NCBI GenBank assembly: GCA_017419895.1
Contig: JAFOKI010000080.1
Coordinates: 1 to 8,062 of the forward strand
DNA length: 8,062 nt
From: Eubacterium sp.
GTDB lineage: Bacteria > Bacillota > Clostridia > Peptostreptococcales > Anaerovoracaceae
Direction of reading: 5' to 3'
In this document: in pieces, positions 1-5,975 of the stretch
How the letters are laid out: each line of letters opens with the position of its first letter
Position numbering within the stretch: position 1 is the stretch's first letter
Notes under the pieces: model-generated
Told to the model about the DNA's origin: nothing
Databases searched by the model: none
Seen by the model: the letters and a program-made list of their open reading frames with translations, nothing else
Made by a program: the position numbers and the translations under genes

Positions 1-2041
1 TATCCATGCACTCAAGCACCGCGCTGTACATGCTGGTTCCACCTTGGGCGTACATACCGTCCGCGAATGAATAGAGTTCGGATTCATCAGTCTCGAATTC
101 AGATTCACCCTTGATAACATCATCGAAAGTAACTATCTTAAAGTATTCATTCGCTTCCCTGTCCGAAACGAACTTCTTCACCGCCTGCTTAAGATCGCCA
201 ATGCTGTCTTGCATACTTCCGGAAATATCACAGCAAAGTATTACTCTGGCTCCTGAGTATTCAATCTTTTCCAGATCAAAAACATCGATTTTACAGTCAC
301 AGTCCGCAAGCTCAAGTTTGCTCTTAAGCATCTCGATATCGTCAGCGTAGGAACTTGCGATCTGCACATTCGCAGTGATATCCGGGAACGCCGACGGATC
401 GATCCTTCCGATGGTTATCGCCGTCTTGCTCCTGCTTACAGATGTGATTACAGAATCCTCAAAACTGCCACGCTCCGAGTCATCCTGCGGTTTTCCGGAG
501 GAATCATCATGATCGTCATATTCATAATCATCGTCATAATCATCGCTATGATATGTACTGCTTCCCTCATCGGGAAGATCAACAGGCAGTATATGCTCTG
601 TAACGTTATTGACTATCGACGGGACCTCTTTGATTTTTTCTTTATCCTGTCCGGGATCGTTGCTCATTGCCTGCACGAGTTCAGCCATGGCATAGGCGTA
701 CTCGCCGTCATCGCTGTCCTGCGCTGTGAGTATCGCGTTGTTAATGTGGTTATCGACTGATTCATCATTCTCAAAATAATGCTGGATCCTGGCGATCTCC
801 ATTTCCTCCTTGGAAACGTCGCCTATTCCGGAATCCGCGAATTCGGTGAGTTTTCCCTTTATCTCCGACAAAGCCGGATCCTCAAGTTCTCTTCTGACCG
901 CAGCGATCCTGTCTTTCAGTCTCCTCTGTTCGATTCCCGAAAGGATGTCAGCCCTTTTTTCGATCTCGAGCAGAAGGCCTTCCATCTTCTTTTTCGCGGC
1001 GGGGCTGATGCCATTGAACGCATTAAAGAACATATGCTCATCCAGCATCCCCATCATGTACAGTTCAGCCGCCACCATCCACTCTTCCGCGGAAGCTTTT
1101 TCATCCAGGTACCGGGCCATACCCTCGTAGTCTCCGCTCAGAGCGAGTATCTTAAGACGCGCGGAACGGAATGACGGAAGATCGAAACTGTCACTGCCTT
1201 CAGCCTTTAATCTTTCAAACTCTTCCAGAAGCCCATTTAACTCGCTCTCATCGATACCCGCCTCTTCCGGTGTGATGTATGAGCCATACATAGCAGCCTG
1301 TTCTCTGTATGTTGCGTAAAGTCTCTCCGCCCTGAGGATAAGATTCGCACTGCCGTTCAGATTCTGAGGATCGGTAAACTCTTCTTCAATGTTTCCGAGG
1401 ACTGTACCTTGTATCTCGTTCCATGTCACGATCCTGTTTTCATCGCCTGATATGATACCTGTATTCCCGTTAGTATCCGCGTCAGTCATCGAAAAAACTA
1501 TCTCATCCGAAGAAGGAATGTCGTGATAAGACGCTTCGTATCCGCAGTCTTCTATGTATCTCGCATTAGTCCAGTCTTCAATACTGCTCGTATCCGAGCG
1601 CTCGAGAAGCGCCATCTCTTCTCTGGCAGCTTCAGTTAAAGCGCCTTTTTCATTCAATACTTTGTAAGCGCCTCTCGCTTTTTTCAGATCACCGTTATAC
1701 GCGGCCATTCTGGCCATCAGAAGCGCGCAGCTGTCGTCATAACCGTAAACAGCGCTGTATTCCTCGATCTGTTCCCTCGCTTCAGATGATCTTCCGGCCG
1801 CAAGCAGCGCGTACGCGAGATCCAGACTCTCCTGCTGCGACAGTTCATGGACGGTCGCAGTCTTTGATACCGAGGCGCGGTCCAGTCCGAATCCGTATAG
1901 CGCGGTTACCAAAACCGCCGCTGAAAACAGAACAGCAAAGAGCACGGGTATAACCCGTACTCTTTTCTTCAACAGTATGATCACAATTATTCCCAAACAG
2001 GCGGGAATGAGTCCTATGCCCAGCTGAGTGAGTATATGCAT
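1..2041 (-). CDS. Membrane-anchored TPR-like/VWA-domain protein (partial, C-terminus beyond left edge)
   Basis: The frame is open from an ATG at 2041 to the window edge, giving 680 residues with no stop. Start support: GGAG lies 9 nt upstream (2051-2054). Residues about 7-24 and 29-50 are two hydrophobic helices joined by a KKRVRV loop. By the positive-inside rule the loop is cytoplasmic and the large C-terminal part lies outside. Residues about 65-140 are helical and TPR-like (for example LAYALLAAGRSSEAREQIEEY), and further charged helices follow. Residues about 496-520 form an Asp/Tyr-rich linker. A VWA domain begins near 590, with the MIDAS motif DISGS (Asp605, Ser607, Ser609) and the downstream MIDAS Thr669 in GGTSMY. 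VWA domains bind a divalent metal and mediate protein-protein contacts. The specific partner is unknown. The gene follows the hydrolase by 58 nt on the same strand, so it may be co-transcribed or use its own promoter. Family assignment is firm, function is not. Confidence 0.88.
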   Translation of the reverse strand, partial: MHILTQLGIGLIPACLGIIVIILLKKRVRVIPVLFAVLFSAAVLVTALYGFGLDRASVSKTATVHELSQQESLDLAYALLAAGRSSEAREQIEEYSAVYGYDDSCALLMARMAAYNGDLKKARGAYKVLNEKGALTEAAREEMALLERSDTSSIEDWTNARYIEDCGYEASYHDIPSSDEIVFSMTDADTNGNTGIISGDENRIVTWNEIQGTVLGNIEEEFTDPQNLNGSANLILRAERLYATYREQAAMYGSYITPEEAGIDESELNGLLEEFERLKAEGSDSFDLPSFRSARLKILALSGDYEGMARYLDEKASAEEWMVAAELYMMGMLDEHMFFNAFNGISPAAKKKMEGLLLEIEKRADILSGIEQRRLKDRIAAVRRELEDPALSEIKGKLTEFADSGIGDVSKEEMEIARIQHYFENDESVDNHINNAILTAQDSDDGEYAYAMAELVQAMSNDPGQDKEKIKEVPSIVNNVTEHILPVDLPDEGSSTYHSDDYDDDYEYDDHDDSSGKPQDDSERGSFEDSVITSVSRSKTAITIGRIDPSAFPDITANVQIASSYADDIEMLKSKLELADCDCKIDVFDLEKIEYSGARVILCCDISGSMQDSIGDLKQAVKKFVSDREANEYFKIVTFDDVIKGESEFETDESELYSFADGMYAQGGTSMYSAVLECMD

Positions 2042-2098
2042 ATCGTATTTCTCCAGGCTGTCAAACAGATTGATATGTTTTACACAATACTATAATAT

Positions 2099-2127
2099 AT
2101 TATACTCTCTTATACTCCGTCACTCCA
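2099..2127 (-). promoter_or_regulatory. Possible promoter for the VWA-domain gene
   Basis: On the minus strand a perfect TATAAT (2099-2104) overlaps the stop codon of the hydrolase gene. It has only a weak TGGAGT (2122-2127) at a 17-base spacing. Transcription would start near 2092, leaving a leader of about 50 nt before the ATG at 2041. The short gap contains no terminator hairpin, so readthrough from the hydrolase gene is equally possible. The local AT-richness makes a chance TATAAT likely. Confidence 0.35.
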
Positions 2128-3746
2128 CCTATTATCGTCTCATCGACCACCAGATTTCCGATTTCCATCGGATCAATCGCTAGAATGTCGCCGGACAGGA
2201 TTATAACGTCAGCAAGTTTTCCGGGCTCAAGCGAACCCTTTATGTCTTCCTCATAGGAACCGTACGCGCCGTAGAGAGTCGCGCAGCGGATAGCTTCCAT
2301 AACTGTTACAGCCTGGAACTTATCCGTCTGTGTGCCTGTCGTCCTGTCGTAACGGTTCACAGCTCCGTCAATCGTGACAAGTCCTGCCGGTCCCGACGGA
2401 TAATCGCTCTGGAACGAGCATTTGATGCCGTTGTCGAGCATGGTCCTGATCGGGCAGATGTATTTCATTCTCTCAGGGCCGTAGCATTTGAGATAGTTCG
2501 CGCCTTGATAAGCCACCTGACCGACGTTTACGGACGGGCAGATATTCATCGGAGCCATACGTTTGATAAGATCGTCGTCTTTACCGTTTACCGTGCAGTG
2601 CTCGATTCTGTGGCGGCGTGCTTTGAACGCTTCTTTGTCGGGAGCTTTTTCGAACGCGTGCTCATAACCCTCGACCATGAATTCGATAGCGCCGTCACCT
2701 ATCGCGTGAGCGGTTGCCTGGCATTCAGCATCTTCGATAAGCTGGATGTATTCCCATACTTCTTCACGCTCCCAGCCCTTTTCCCTTACAAGCTCGGGTT
2801 TGTGCGAATAAGGCTCGCGCGTGTAGCAGCTCGGAATACCGGAGCCGCCGTCTATCATGAATTTGCATGAACCGATCTTAAAATGCTCGTCGCCGAGGCC
2901 GGAGATAAGACCGAGTTTCATCCAATGGTCATTGTCTTCCTTCGAGTACGGTTTTCCGAAAATACTGTGGAGCATCATATAATCGCGGAGTTTGAATTTC
3001 CCGCTCTTACAAAGTTTCTGCATTACATGGTAGCTCGGTTTGTCAAGTTCTCCCGCGTCATGAATGGATGTGAGTCCGTGTTCAAGAGCGTACGCGTGGG
3101 ATTTCATCGCGGCTTTTACCTGAGCCGCTTCCGGATATTCAACCTGTCCCCAAAGCCAGAAATGAGTATGCCCCCTCACGAGTCCCGTGAGTTTTCCGTC
3201 TATTACTTCAACTTCGTCATCCGGATACTTCTTAGCGTCTTCCGCCGTGTATACTCCCAGATACTCGAGCGCCTTGGAGTTGTACATGCATGTATGACCA
3301 CCTGCACACATGCAGTGAACAGGGTTATCCGGAGCGATCGCATCGAGCTCTTCCAGCGTCGGATCGCGTTTTTCCGGGAATATGAACGTTTCATAACCCA
3401 TAGTAGATACCCATTCACCTGGTTTCTTTGTTTCTACAACAGCCTTGACCCTGTCAAGGAGTTCCGGGATAGATTTGCAGAATTCGGGTGCCGTGCTCAC
3501 CATTGCGGAATCGAGTTCTTCTCCGATGAGTCCCGAAAGGATCGGATGATAATGAGAATCGATCATGCCGGGCATGAGAGTGCGGCCTCTGAGATCTGTT
3601 ATCTCTGCGTCGCTCCCCACCGCTGCCATTACTTCTTCTGTAGTTCCAGCAAAACAAATCTTATCTCCGTCGATAAGTAATGCTTCACACACTGTGTCCT
3701 TTTCATCTACAGTAATAACACTGCCGTTAATAAATGCGCGTTTCAT
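2100..3746 (-). CDS. YtcJ-type metal-dependent amidohydrolase (amidohydrolase 3 family)
   Basis: 548 residues, the usual length for YtcJ-like/N-substituted formamide deformylase-like enzymes of the amidohydrolase superfamily. These hydrolyse C-N or related bonds in a TIM barrel with a metal centre. Visible motifs: an N-terminal beta-sandwich strand set ending in TLMPGMIDSHYHP, with metal ligands His65 and His67; KFMIDGG (Lys295, probably the carboxylated bridging lysine); AHAIGDGAI (His347); RHRIEHC (His383); QSDYP (catalytic Asp448); and the C-terminal LEPGKLADVIIL strand that closes the small domain. No signal peptide is seen, so it is cytoplasmic. AGGAGG at 3753-3758 sits 6 nt before the ATG. 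The start directly abuts the stop of the GntR gene, so the two are probably translationally coupled and the regulator may respond to the enzyme's substrate or product. The substrate cannot be read from sequence. Three cysteines (145, 147, 153) lie in the segment where relatives usually have a DGH-type motif. Family assignment is very secure, specific reaction unknown. Confidence 0.93.
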   Translation of the reverse strand: MKRAFINGSVITVDEKDTVCEALLIDGDKICFAGTTEEVMAAVGSDAEITDLRGRTLMPGMIDSHYHPILSGLIGEELDSAMVSTAPEFCKSIPELLDRVKAVVETKKPGEWVSTMGYETFIFPEKRDPTLEELDAIAPDNPVHCMCAGGHTCMYNSKALEYLGVYTAEDAKKYPDDEVEVIDGKLTGLVRGHTHFWLWGQVEYPEAAQVKAAMKSHAYALEHGLTSIHDAGELDKPSYHVMQKLCKSGKFKLRDYMMLHSIFGKPYSKEDNDHWMKLGLISGLGDEHFKIGSCKFMIDGGSGIPSCYTREPYSHKPELVREKGWEREEVWEYIQLIEDAECQATAHAIGDGAIEFMVEGYEHAFEKAPDKEAFKARRHRIEHCTVNGKDDDLIKRMAPMNICPSVNVGQVAYQGANYLKCYGPERMKYICPIRTMLDNGIKCSFQSDYPSGPAGLVTIDGAVNRYDRTTGTQTDKFQAVTVMEAIRCATLYGAYGSYEEDIKGSLEPGKLADVIILSGDILAIDPMEIGNLVVDETIIGGVTEYKRV

Positions 3747-4415
3747 TCAAAGCCTCCTGTTTGCCTCTTCCATTCCTAAAAGCAGATGCATGCGCATTGC
3801 GTGATAAGCCCCTGCTTTATCTCGTTTTTCTATAAAATCCACTATAGCCCTGTGGTTTTTGACCGAATTTTCTCTTGCTAAGATCCCGCCGAGAGCCGTT
3901 CCCATCCTTACGGATTCACTGACTCCTTCCATGAATCTTCCGAGTATCAGATTTCCGCTGAGTACTGCCAGATATTTATGGAAAGCGGTGTCCGCGTCCC
4001 AATACTGCTCTCCGGAACTTGCGAGTTTTTCGCATTTTTTCTGAAGTTCCCTGAGCCTGCCCAGTTTTTCATCCGTTATATTGTCTATCACATACTCCAT
4101 TTCGGACGGCTCGACCATCAGTCTGACCTTATACCAGTCCAGAACGAGTTTCTTTTTGTCTTCCACACCTGAAAGCCCCAGCGGGTCTTTTCCCATATCG
4201 GGAGTGCTCGCCACAAAAGTCCCGACGCCTCTTTTTACGGTCAGGACACCGTTTCCGACAAGGATTTTGATAGCTTCCCTGATCGATGTACGGCTGACCC
4301 CGAGCTGACTCGCCAGAGCGCGCTCATTGGGGATCTTTTCTTCGGGTTCATACTGCGATTCCTCCAGTATCATTTTCTGGAGTCTCGCCGCGATATCCTG
4401 TGAAAGTGATTTCAT
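3747..4415 (-). CDS. GntR-family transcriptional regulator, FadR subfamily (FCD domain)
   Basis: 222 residues from the chosen ATG at 4415, typical for the FadR subfamily. Residues about 1-70 form the winged helix-turn-helix, with KIPNERALASQLGVSRTSIREAI as the recognition region and a wing ending RGVGTFV. Residues about 88-215 form the all-helical FCD effector domain. Its usual metal ligands are visible: Asp142 and His146 (DTAFH), His188 (NHRA) and His210 (MRMHL). A metal-dependent small organic acid is the common ligand type in the subfamily; the actual ligand here is unknown. An in-frame ATG at 4499 would add 28 residues, but that stretch overlaps the panB terminator and is not GntR-like. 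AGAGGT (4421-4426) supports 4415. The TGA stop touches the hydrolase ATG (TGAATG). Candidate operators of FadR type lie around the panB promoter, not directly upstream of this gene. No clear promoter of its own is visible between the terminator and the start. Confidence 0.93.
   Translation of the reverse strand: MKSLSQDIAARLQKMILEESQYEPEEKIPNERALASQLGVSRTSIREAIKILVGNGVLTVKRGVGTFVASTPDMGKDPLGLSGVEDKKKLVLDWYKVRLMVEPSEMEYVIDNITDEKLGRLRELQKKCEKLASSGEQYWDADTAFHKYLAVLSGNLILGRFMEGVSESVRMGTALGGILARENSVKNHRAIVDFIEKRDKAGAYHAMRMHLLLGMEEANRRL
3753..3758 (-). promoter_or_regulatory. Ribosome binding site of the hydrolase, inside the end of the GntR gene
   Basis: The minus strand reads AGGAGG followed by CTTTGA and then ATG. 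The site lies within the last GntR codons and the TGA stop is immediately followed by ATG. Ribosomes finishing the regulator would stop exactly at the hydrolase start, which favours coupled translation. Confidence 0.8.
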
Positions 4416-4420
4416 CAATG

Positions 4421-4426
4421 ACCTCT
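4421..4426 (-). promoter_or_regulatory. Ribosome binding site deciding the GntR start
   Basis: The minus strand reads AGAGGT, 5 nt before the ATG at 4415. It supports this start over the in-frame ATG at 4499, which would translate through the terminator hairpin of the preceding gene. Confidence 0.6.
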
Positions 4427-4452
4427 GCCGTCCCGCGGAGCGGCTTTGTTCT

Positions 4453-4489
4453 AAAAAGAAAAACGGGCAGGATATGAGTATCCCGCCCG
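4453..4489 (-). terminator. Intrinsic terminator of panB
   Basis: On the minus strand an 11-bp stem (arms 4479-4489 and 4464-4474, with one G-U pair) encloses a 4-base loop. It is followed by TTTTTCTTTTT (4453-4463). The hairpin begins 13 bases after the panB stop codon. It separates panB from the GntR-hydrolase pair, although partial readthrough could link them. Confidence 0.9.
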
Positions 4490-4502
4490 CGCGATTCACT
4501 GA

Positions 4503-5339
4503 TTAGTAAAGCTTCGGAATGTCAACAGCTTTGTTGAAGCAGTATTCTTTGCTCGGGAATGTTCCCTCAACTGTCTCTTTGTGGAAGAGGTTGAGACCAT
4601 CAACCATTTCTTTTCTGACATGAGCAAAGTGTTTTACGAACTTAGGCTTGAAATCGCCGTACATGTCGAGCATGTCCTGAGTTACGAGAACCTGGCAGTC
4701 GACATCCGGACCTGCTCCGATACCGAGAACGGGGATCGAGAGAGCTTCGGAAACAGCTTTTCCTACTACGGAAGGTACGCACTCGAGAACCATCGAGAAT
4801 ACGCCGGCAGCTTCAAGAGCCTTAGCGTCTTCGATCAGTTTAGCCGCGGATTCCGGTGTGCCGCCCTGAACTTTGAATCCACCGATGGATGTAGCTGTCT
4901 GCGGTGTAAGACCGATGTGACCCATAACGGGGATGCCGGCCTTTACCATAGCAGCGATCATGTCAGCCATCTCAACTCCGCCTTCGAGTTTGACGCAGTC
5001 GCAGTTGGTTTCCATGAGGATCCTGTTCGCAGTCATGATAGCCTGTTCTTTGCTTACATTGTAGGAGCCGAACGGCATGTCGCCGACGATAAATGTGTGC
5101 GGAGCGCCTTTAACTACCGGTTTGATGTGGTGGATCATTGTATCAACCGTAACACCGACAGTCGTTTTGTTTCCGAGCATGATCATGCTGAGGGAGTCAC
5201 CTACGAGAATGATCTCGACATCACTTTCGTCAACGATCGTAGCTGTTGTATAGTCATAAGCTGTGCAATAAGCAAACTTACGTCCTTCTTCTTTAAACTT
5301 TTTAAAATCAGGAATTGTCATCTTAACTTTGTCGCCCAT
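4503..5339 (-). CDS. panB: 3-methyl-2-oxobutanoate hydroxymethyltransferase (ketopantoate hydroxymethyltransferase)
   Basis: 278 residues from the ATG at 5339, the normal PanB length. The enzyme transfers a hydroxymethyl group from 5,10-methylenetetrahydrofolate to 2-oxoisovalerate to make ketopantoate, the first committed step of pantothenate and CoA synthesis, in the cytoplasm. The single TIM-barrel domain shows the family motifs: VGDSLSM (metal ligand Asp48), VGDMPFGSY (metal ligand Asp87), VKLEGG (Lys117, Glu119), MGHIGLTPQ (His141) and LECVP (catalytic Glu186). These correspond to E. coli Asp45, Asp84, Lys112/Glu114, His136 and Glu181. An in-frame ATG at 5420 would add 27 residues unlike PanB and run over the promoter. 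The AGGAGG at 5348-5353 settles the start at 5339. No panC or panD is in the window, so panB stands alone here. It ends in its own terminator. Two FadR-type operator candidates flank its promoter. Confidence 0.97.
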   Translation of the reverse strand: MGDKVKMTIPDFKKFKEEGRKFAYCTAYDYTTATIVDESDVEIILVGDSLSMIMLGNKTTVGVTVDTMIHHIKPVVKGAPHTFIVGDMPFGSYNVSKEQAIMTANRILMETNCDCVKLEGGVEMADMIAAMVKAGIPVMGHIGLTPQTATSIGGFKVQGGTPESAAKLIEDAKALEAAGVFSMVLECVPSVVGKAVSEALSIPVLGIGAGPDVDCQVLVTQDMLDMYGDFKPKFVKHFAHVRKEMVDGLNLFHKETVEGTFPSKEYCFNKAVDIPKLY

Positions 5340-5347
5340 TGGAATCT

Positions 5348-5353
5348 CCTCCT
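5348..5353 (-). promoter_or_regulatory. Ribosome binding site deciding the panB start
   Basis: A perfect AGGAGG on the minus strand lies 8 nt before the ATG at 5339. It supports the 278-residue PanB over the 305-residue version starting at 5420, for which no comparable site is seen. Confidence 0.88.
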
Positions 5354-5372
5354 TTTTTGACGGTACTTCTTC

Positions 5373-5383
5373 TGGTAGTACCA
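5373..5383. promoter_or_regulatory. Candidate FadR-subfamily operator 1 (TGGT-N3-ACCA)
   Basis: TGGTAGTACCA is a perfect palindrome around one central base. It has the TGGT-N3-ACCA form known for FadR-subfamily regulators, E. coli FadR included. It lies between the likely panB promoter and the panB ribosome binding site, where a bound protein would block initiation or early elongation. A further 6-base inverted repeat, GGTACT/AGTACC (5362-5367 and 5377-5382), overlaps it. The link to the GntR gene downstream is inference. Confidence 0.6.
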
Positions 5384-5404
5384 CTAAGATTATCTTATAC
5401 TTAT

Positions 5405-5433
5405 TTTTTATCATACCCATATTACAAAGTCAA
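5405..5433 (-). promoter_or_regulatory. Probable panB promoter
   Basis: On the minus strand TTGACT (5428-5433) is followed after 17 bases by TAAAAA (5405-5410), which is a poor -10. A better -10, GATAAT (5389-5394), lies nearby but has no good -35. The very AT-rich stretch at 5385-5425 and the position fit a panB promoter, but the exact hexamers are uncertain. Confidence 0.45.
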
Positions 5434-5494
5434 CCAACTGGCGATGTTTCACCAAAATATGACAATTCTTTCAACGCCGGTATAGCTCTATTCG

Positions 5495-5505
5495 TGGTCA
5501 TACCA
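5495..5505. promoter_or_regulatory. Candidate FadR-subfamily operator 2 (TGGT-N3-ACCA)
   Basis: TGGTCATACCA is the second perfect TGGT-N3-ACCA palindrome. The arms extend to CGTGGT/ACCACG over 5493-5507. It lies about 60 bases upstream of the panB -35 candidate, and its centre is 122 bases from that of site 1. The half-site CATACCACG (5499-5507) recurs at 5520-5528, 21 bases away or two helical turns. An extra contact there would lie on the same DNA face. Confidence 0.6.
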
Positions 5506-5579
5506 CGCATGCATTTTCACATACCACGGTGTTTTCATGAGCACTGAATCCCGGTTTTTTCTGAACATATACCGAAAAA

Positions 5580-5644
5580 GGTCGTTTGAGTTTTTCCGAC
5601 ATTATCCCGATTTTCTTCTCGTTTTGGCGGAAGCTTCCGACATG
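5580..5644 (+). repeat. Inverted-pair unit A (three conserved blocks)
   Basis: This is a 65-base unit matching unit B (5790-5854) in the opposite orientation without gaps. The blocks are TGAGTTnTTCCGACA (5587-5601), TTTGGCGGAA (5623-5632) and TCCGACATG (5636-5644). The first 23 positions agree at 17, the second block at 10 of 10 and the third at 9 of 9, while the 20 bases between the first and second agree no better than chance. A 12-bp palindrome, CGGAAGCTTCCG (5628-5639), joins the last two blocks. Confidence 0.7.
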
Positions 5645-5665
5645 TATCGGCTCAAACCTTCTGAT

Positions 5666-5674
5666 ATGTCGGAA
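5666..5674 (-). repeat. Third exact TTCCGACAT motif
   Basis: ATGTCGGAA on the plus strand is the exact reverse complement of the copies at 5594-5602 and 5635-5643. With the 5635 copy it forms a perfect 9-bp inverted repeat around a 22-base spacer. The spacing between centres is 31 bases here and 41 bases between the two plus-strand copies. Both are close to whole helical turns. Confidence 0.65.
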
Positions 5675-5789
5675 TTCAGCGCATGACAATAGCCTTCTGT
5701 AGGATCCCAACAAATAATACCCAAGCCCTTCGACAATAATGATCCGCTCAAAATCACTTTTTCCGAAAAAATGATGTCTTACGCGATTC

Positions 5790-5854
5790 CATGTCGGATC
5801 GTTCCGCCAAATCCAATCATTATCATCGGTTTTGTCGGAATAACTCATTCATCC
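5790..5854 (-). repeat. Inverted-pair unit B (three conserved blocks)
   Basis: This is the inverted partner of unit A. On the minus strand it reads TGAGTTnTTCCGACA, then TTTGGCGGAA, then TCCGACATG, at exactly the same offsets as in A. The two units enclose 145 bases and span 275 bases in all. No clear target-site duplication borders them. Confidence 0.7.
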
Positions 5855-5893
5855 ATACTGCTACAGATTGACGCTATCGCATCCGATGCGGCT

Positions 5894-5922
5894 TTGACAA
5901 AGCCATGCGTGTACTATATACT
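5894..5922 (+). promoter_or_regulatory. thrC promoter
   Basis: TTGACA (5894-5899), an ideal 17-base spacer and TATACT (5917-5922) form a near-consensus sigma-A promoter. Transcription would start near 5929, giving a leader of about 72 nt before the thrC ATG at 6001. Confidence 0.88.
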
Positions 5923-5945
5923 TTTAACTGACTTATACGCCTTAT

Positions 5946-5975
5946 TGCCGACATTTCCAACAACGCTGTCCGGCA
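5946..5975 (+). other. Leader hairpin of thrC with a variant TTCCGACAT motif
   Basis: TGCCGACA (5946-5953) can pair with TGTCCGGCA (5967-5975) through 8 base pairs and one bulged C. The hairpin lies in the predicted thrC leader and ends 11 bases before the ribosome binding site AGAGGA (5987-5992). It has no U-tract, so it is not a terminator. Its left arm resembles the motif repeated upstream (8 of 9). No T-box or known riboswitch motif is recognisable. Confidence 0.4.

Larger units (their letters stand above)
5421..5893. other. Divergent intergenic region without a convincing gene
   Basis: The region between the panB and thrC promoters holds regulatory-looking DNA: the operator-like palindromes at 5373 and 5495, the CATACCACG direct repeat, and the TTCCGACAT motif cluster. 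A minus-strand frame at 5498-5848 (116 codons, start 5848) is open. It lacks a good ribosome binding site (only GGAT close to the start), matches no family I recognise, and is crossed by DNA motifs that fall in all three reading frames. I therefore treat it as probably non-coding, although a small orphan gene cannot be excluded. Confidence 0.6.

Noticed and set aside
509..1174. Plus-strand open frames within the left 1.2 kb
   Set aside because: They are shadows of the minus-strand VWA-domain gene, which is open throughout 1-2041 and carries a recognisable MIDAS motif.
2055..2064. TTGACA at 2059-2064 on the minus strand as a -35 box for the VWA gene
   Set aside because: It lies only 18 bases before the start codon, so a matching -10 would fall inside the coding region.
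4581..5360. A 259-codon plus-strand open frame opposite panB
   Set aside because: It lies wholly antisense to a clear panB, has no family features, and is explained by codon bias of the real gene. The same holds for the 265-codon frame at 2883-3680 opposite the hydrolase.
5580..5854. Calling the inverted pair a proven MITE or insertion sequence
   Set aside because: No target-site duplication and no second copy can be seen in the window, and the conserved internal blocks fit binding sites equally well.
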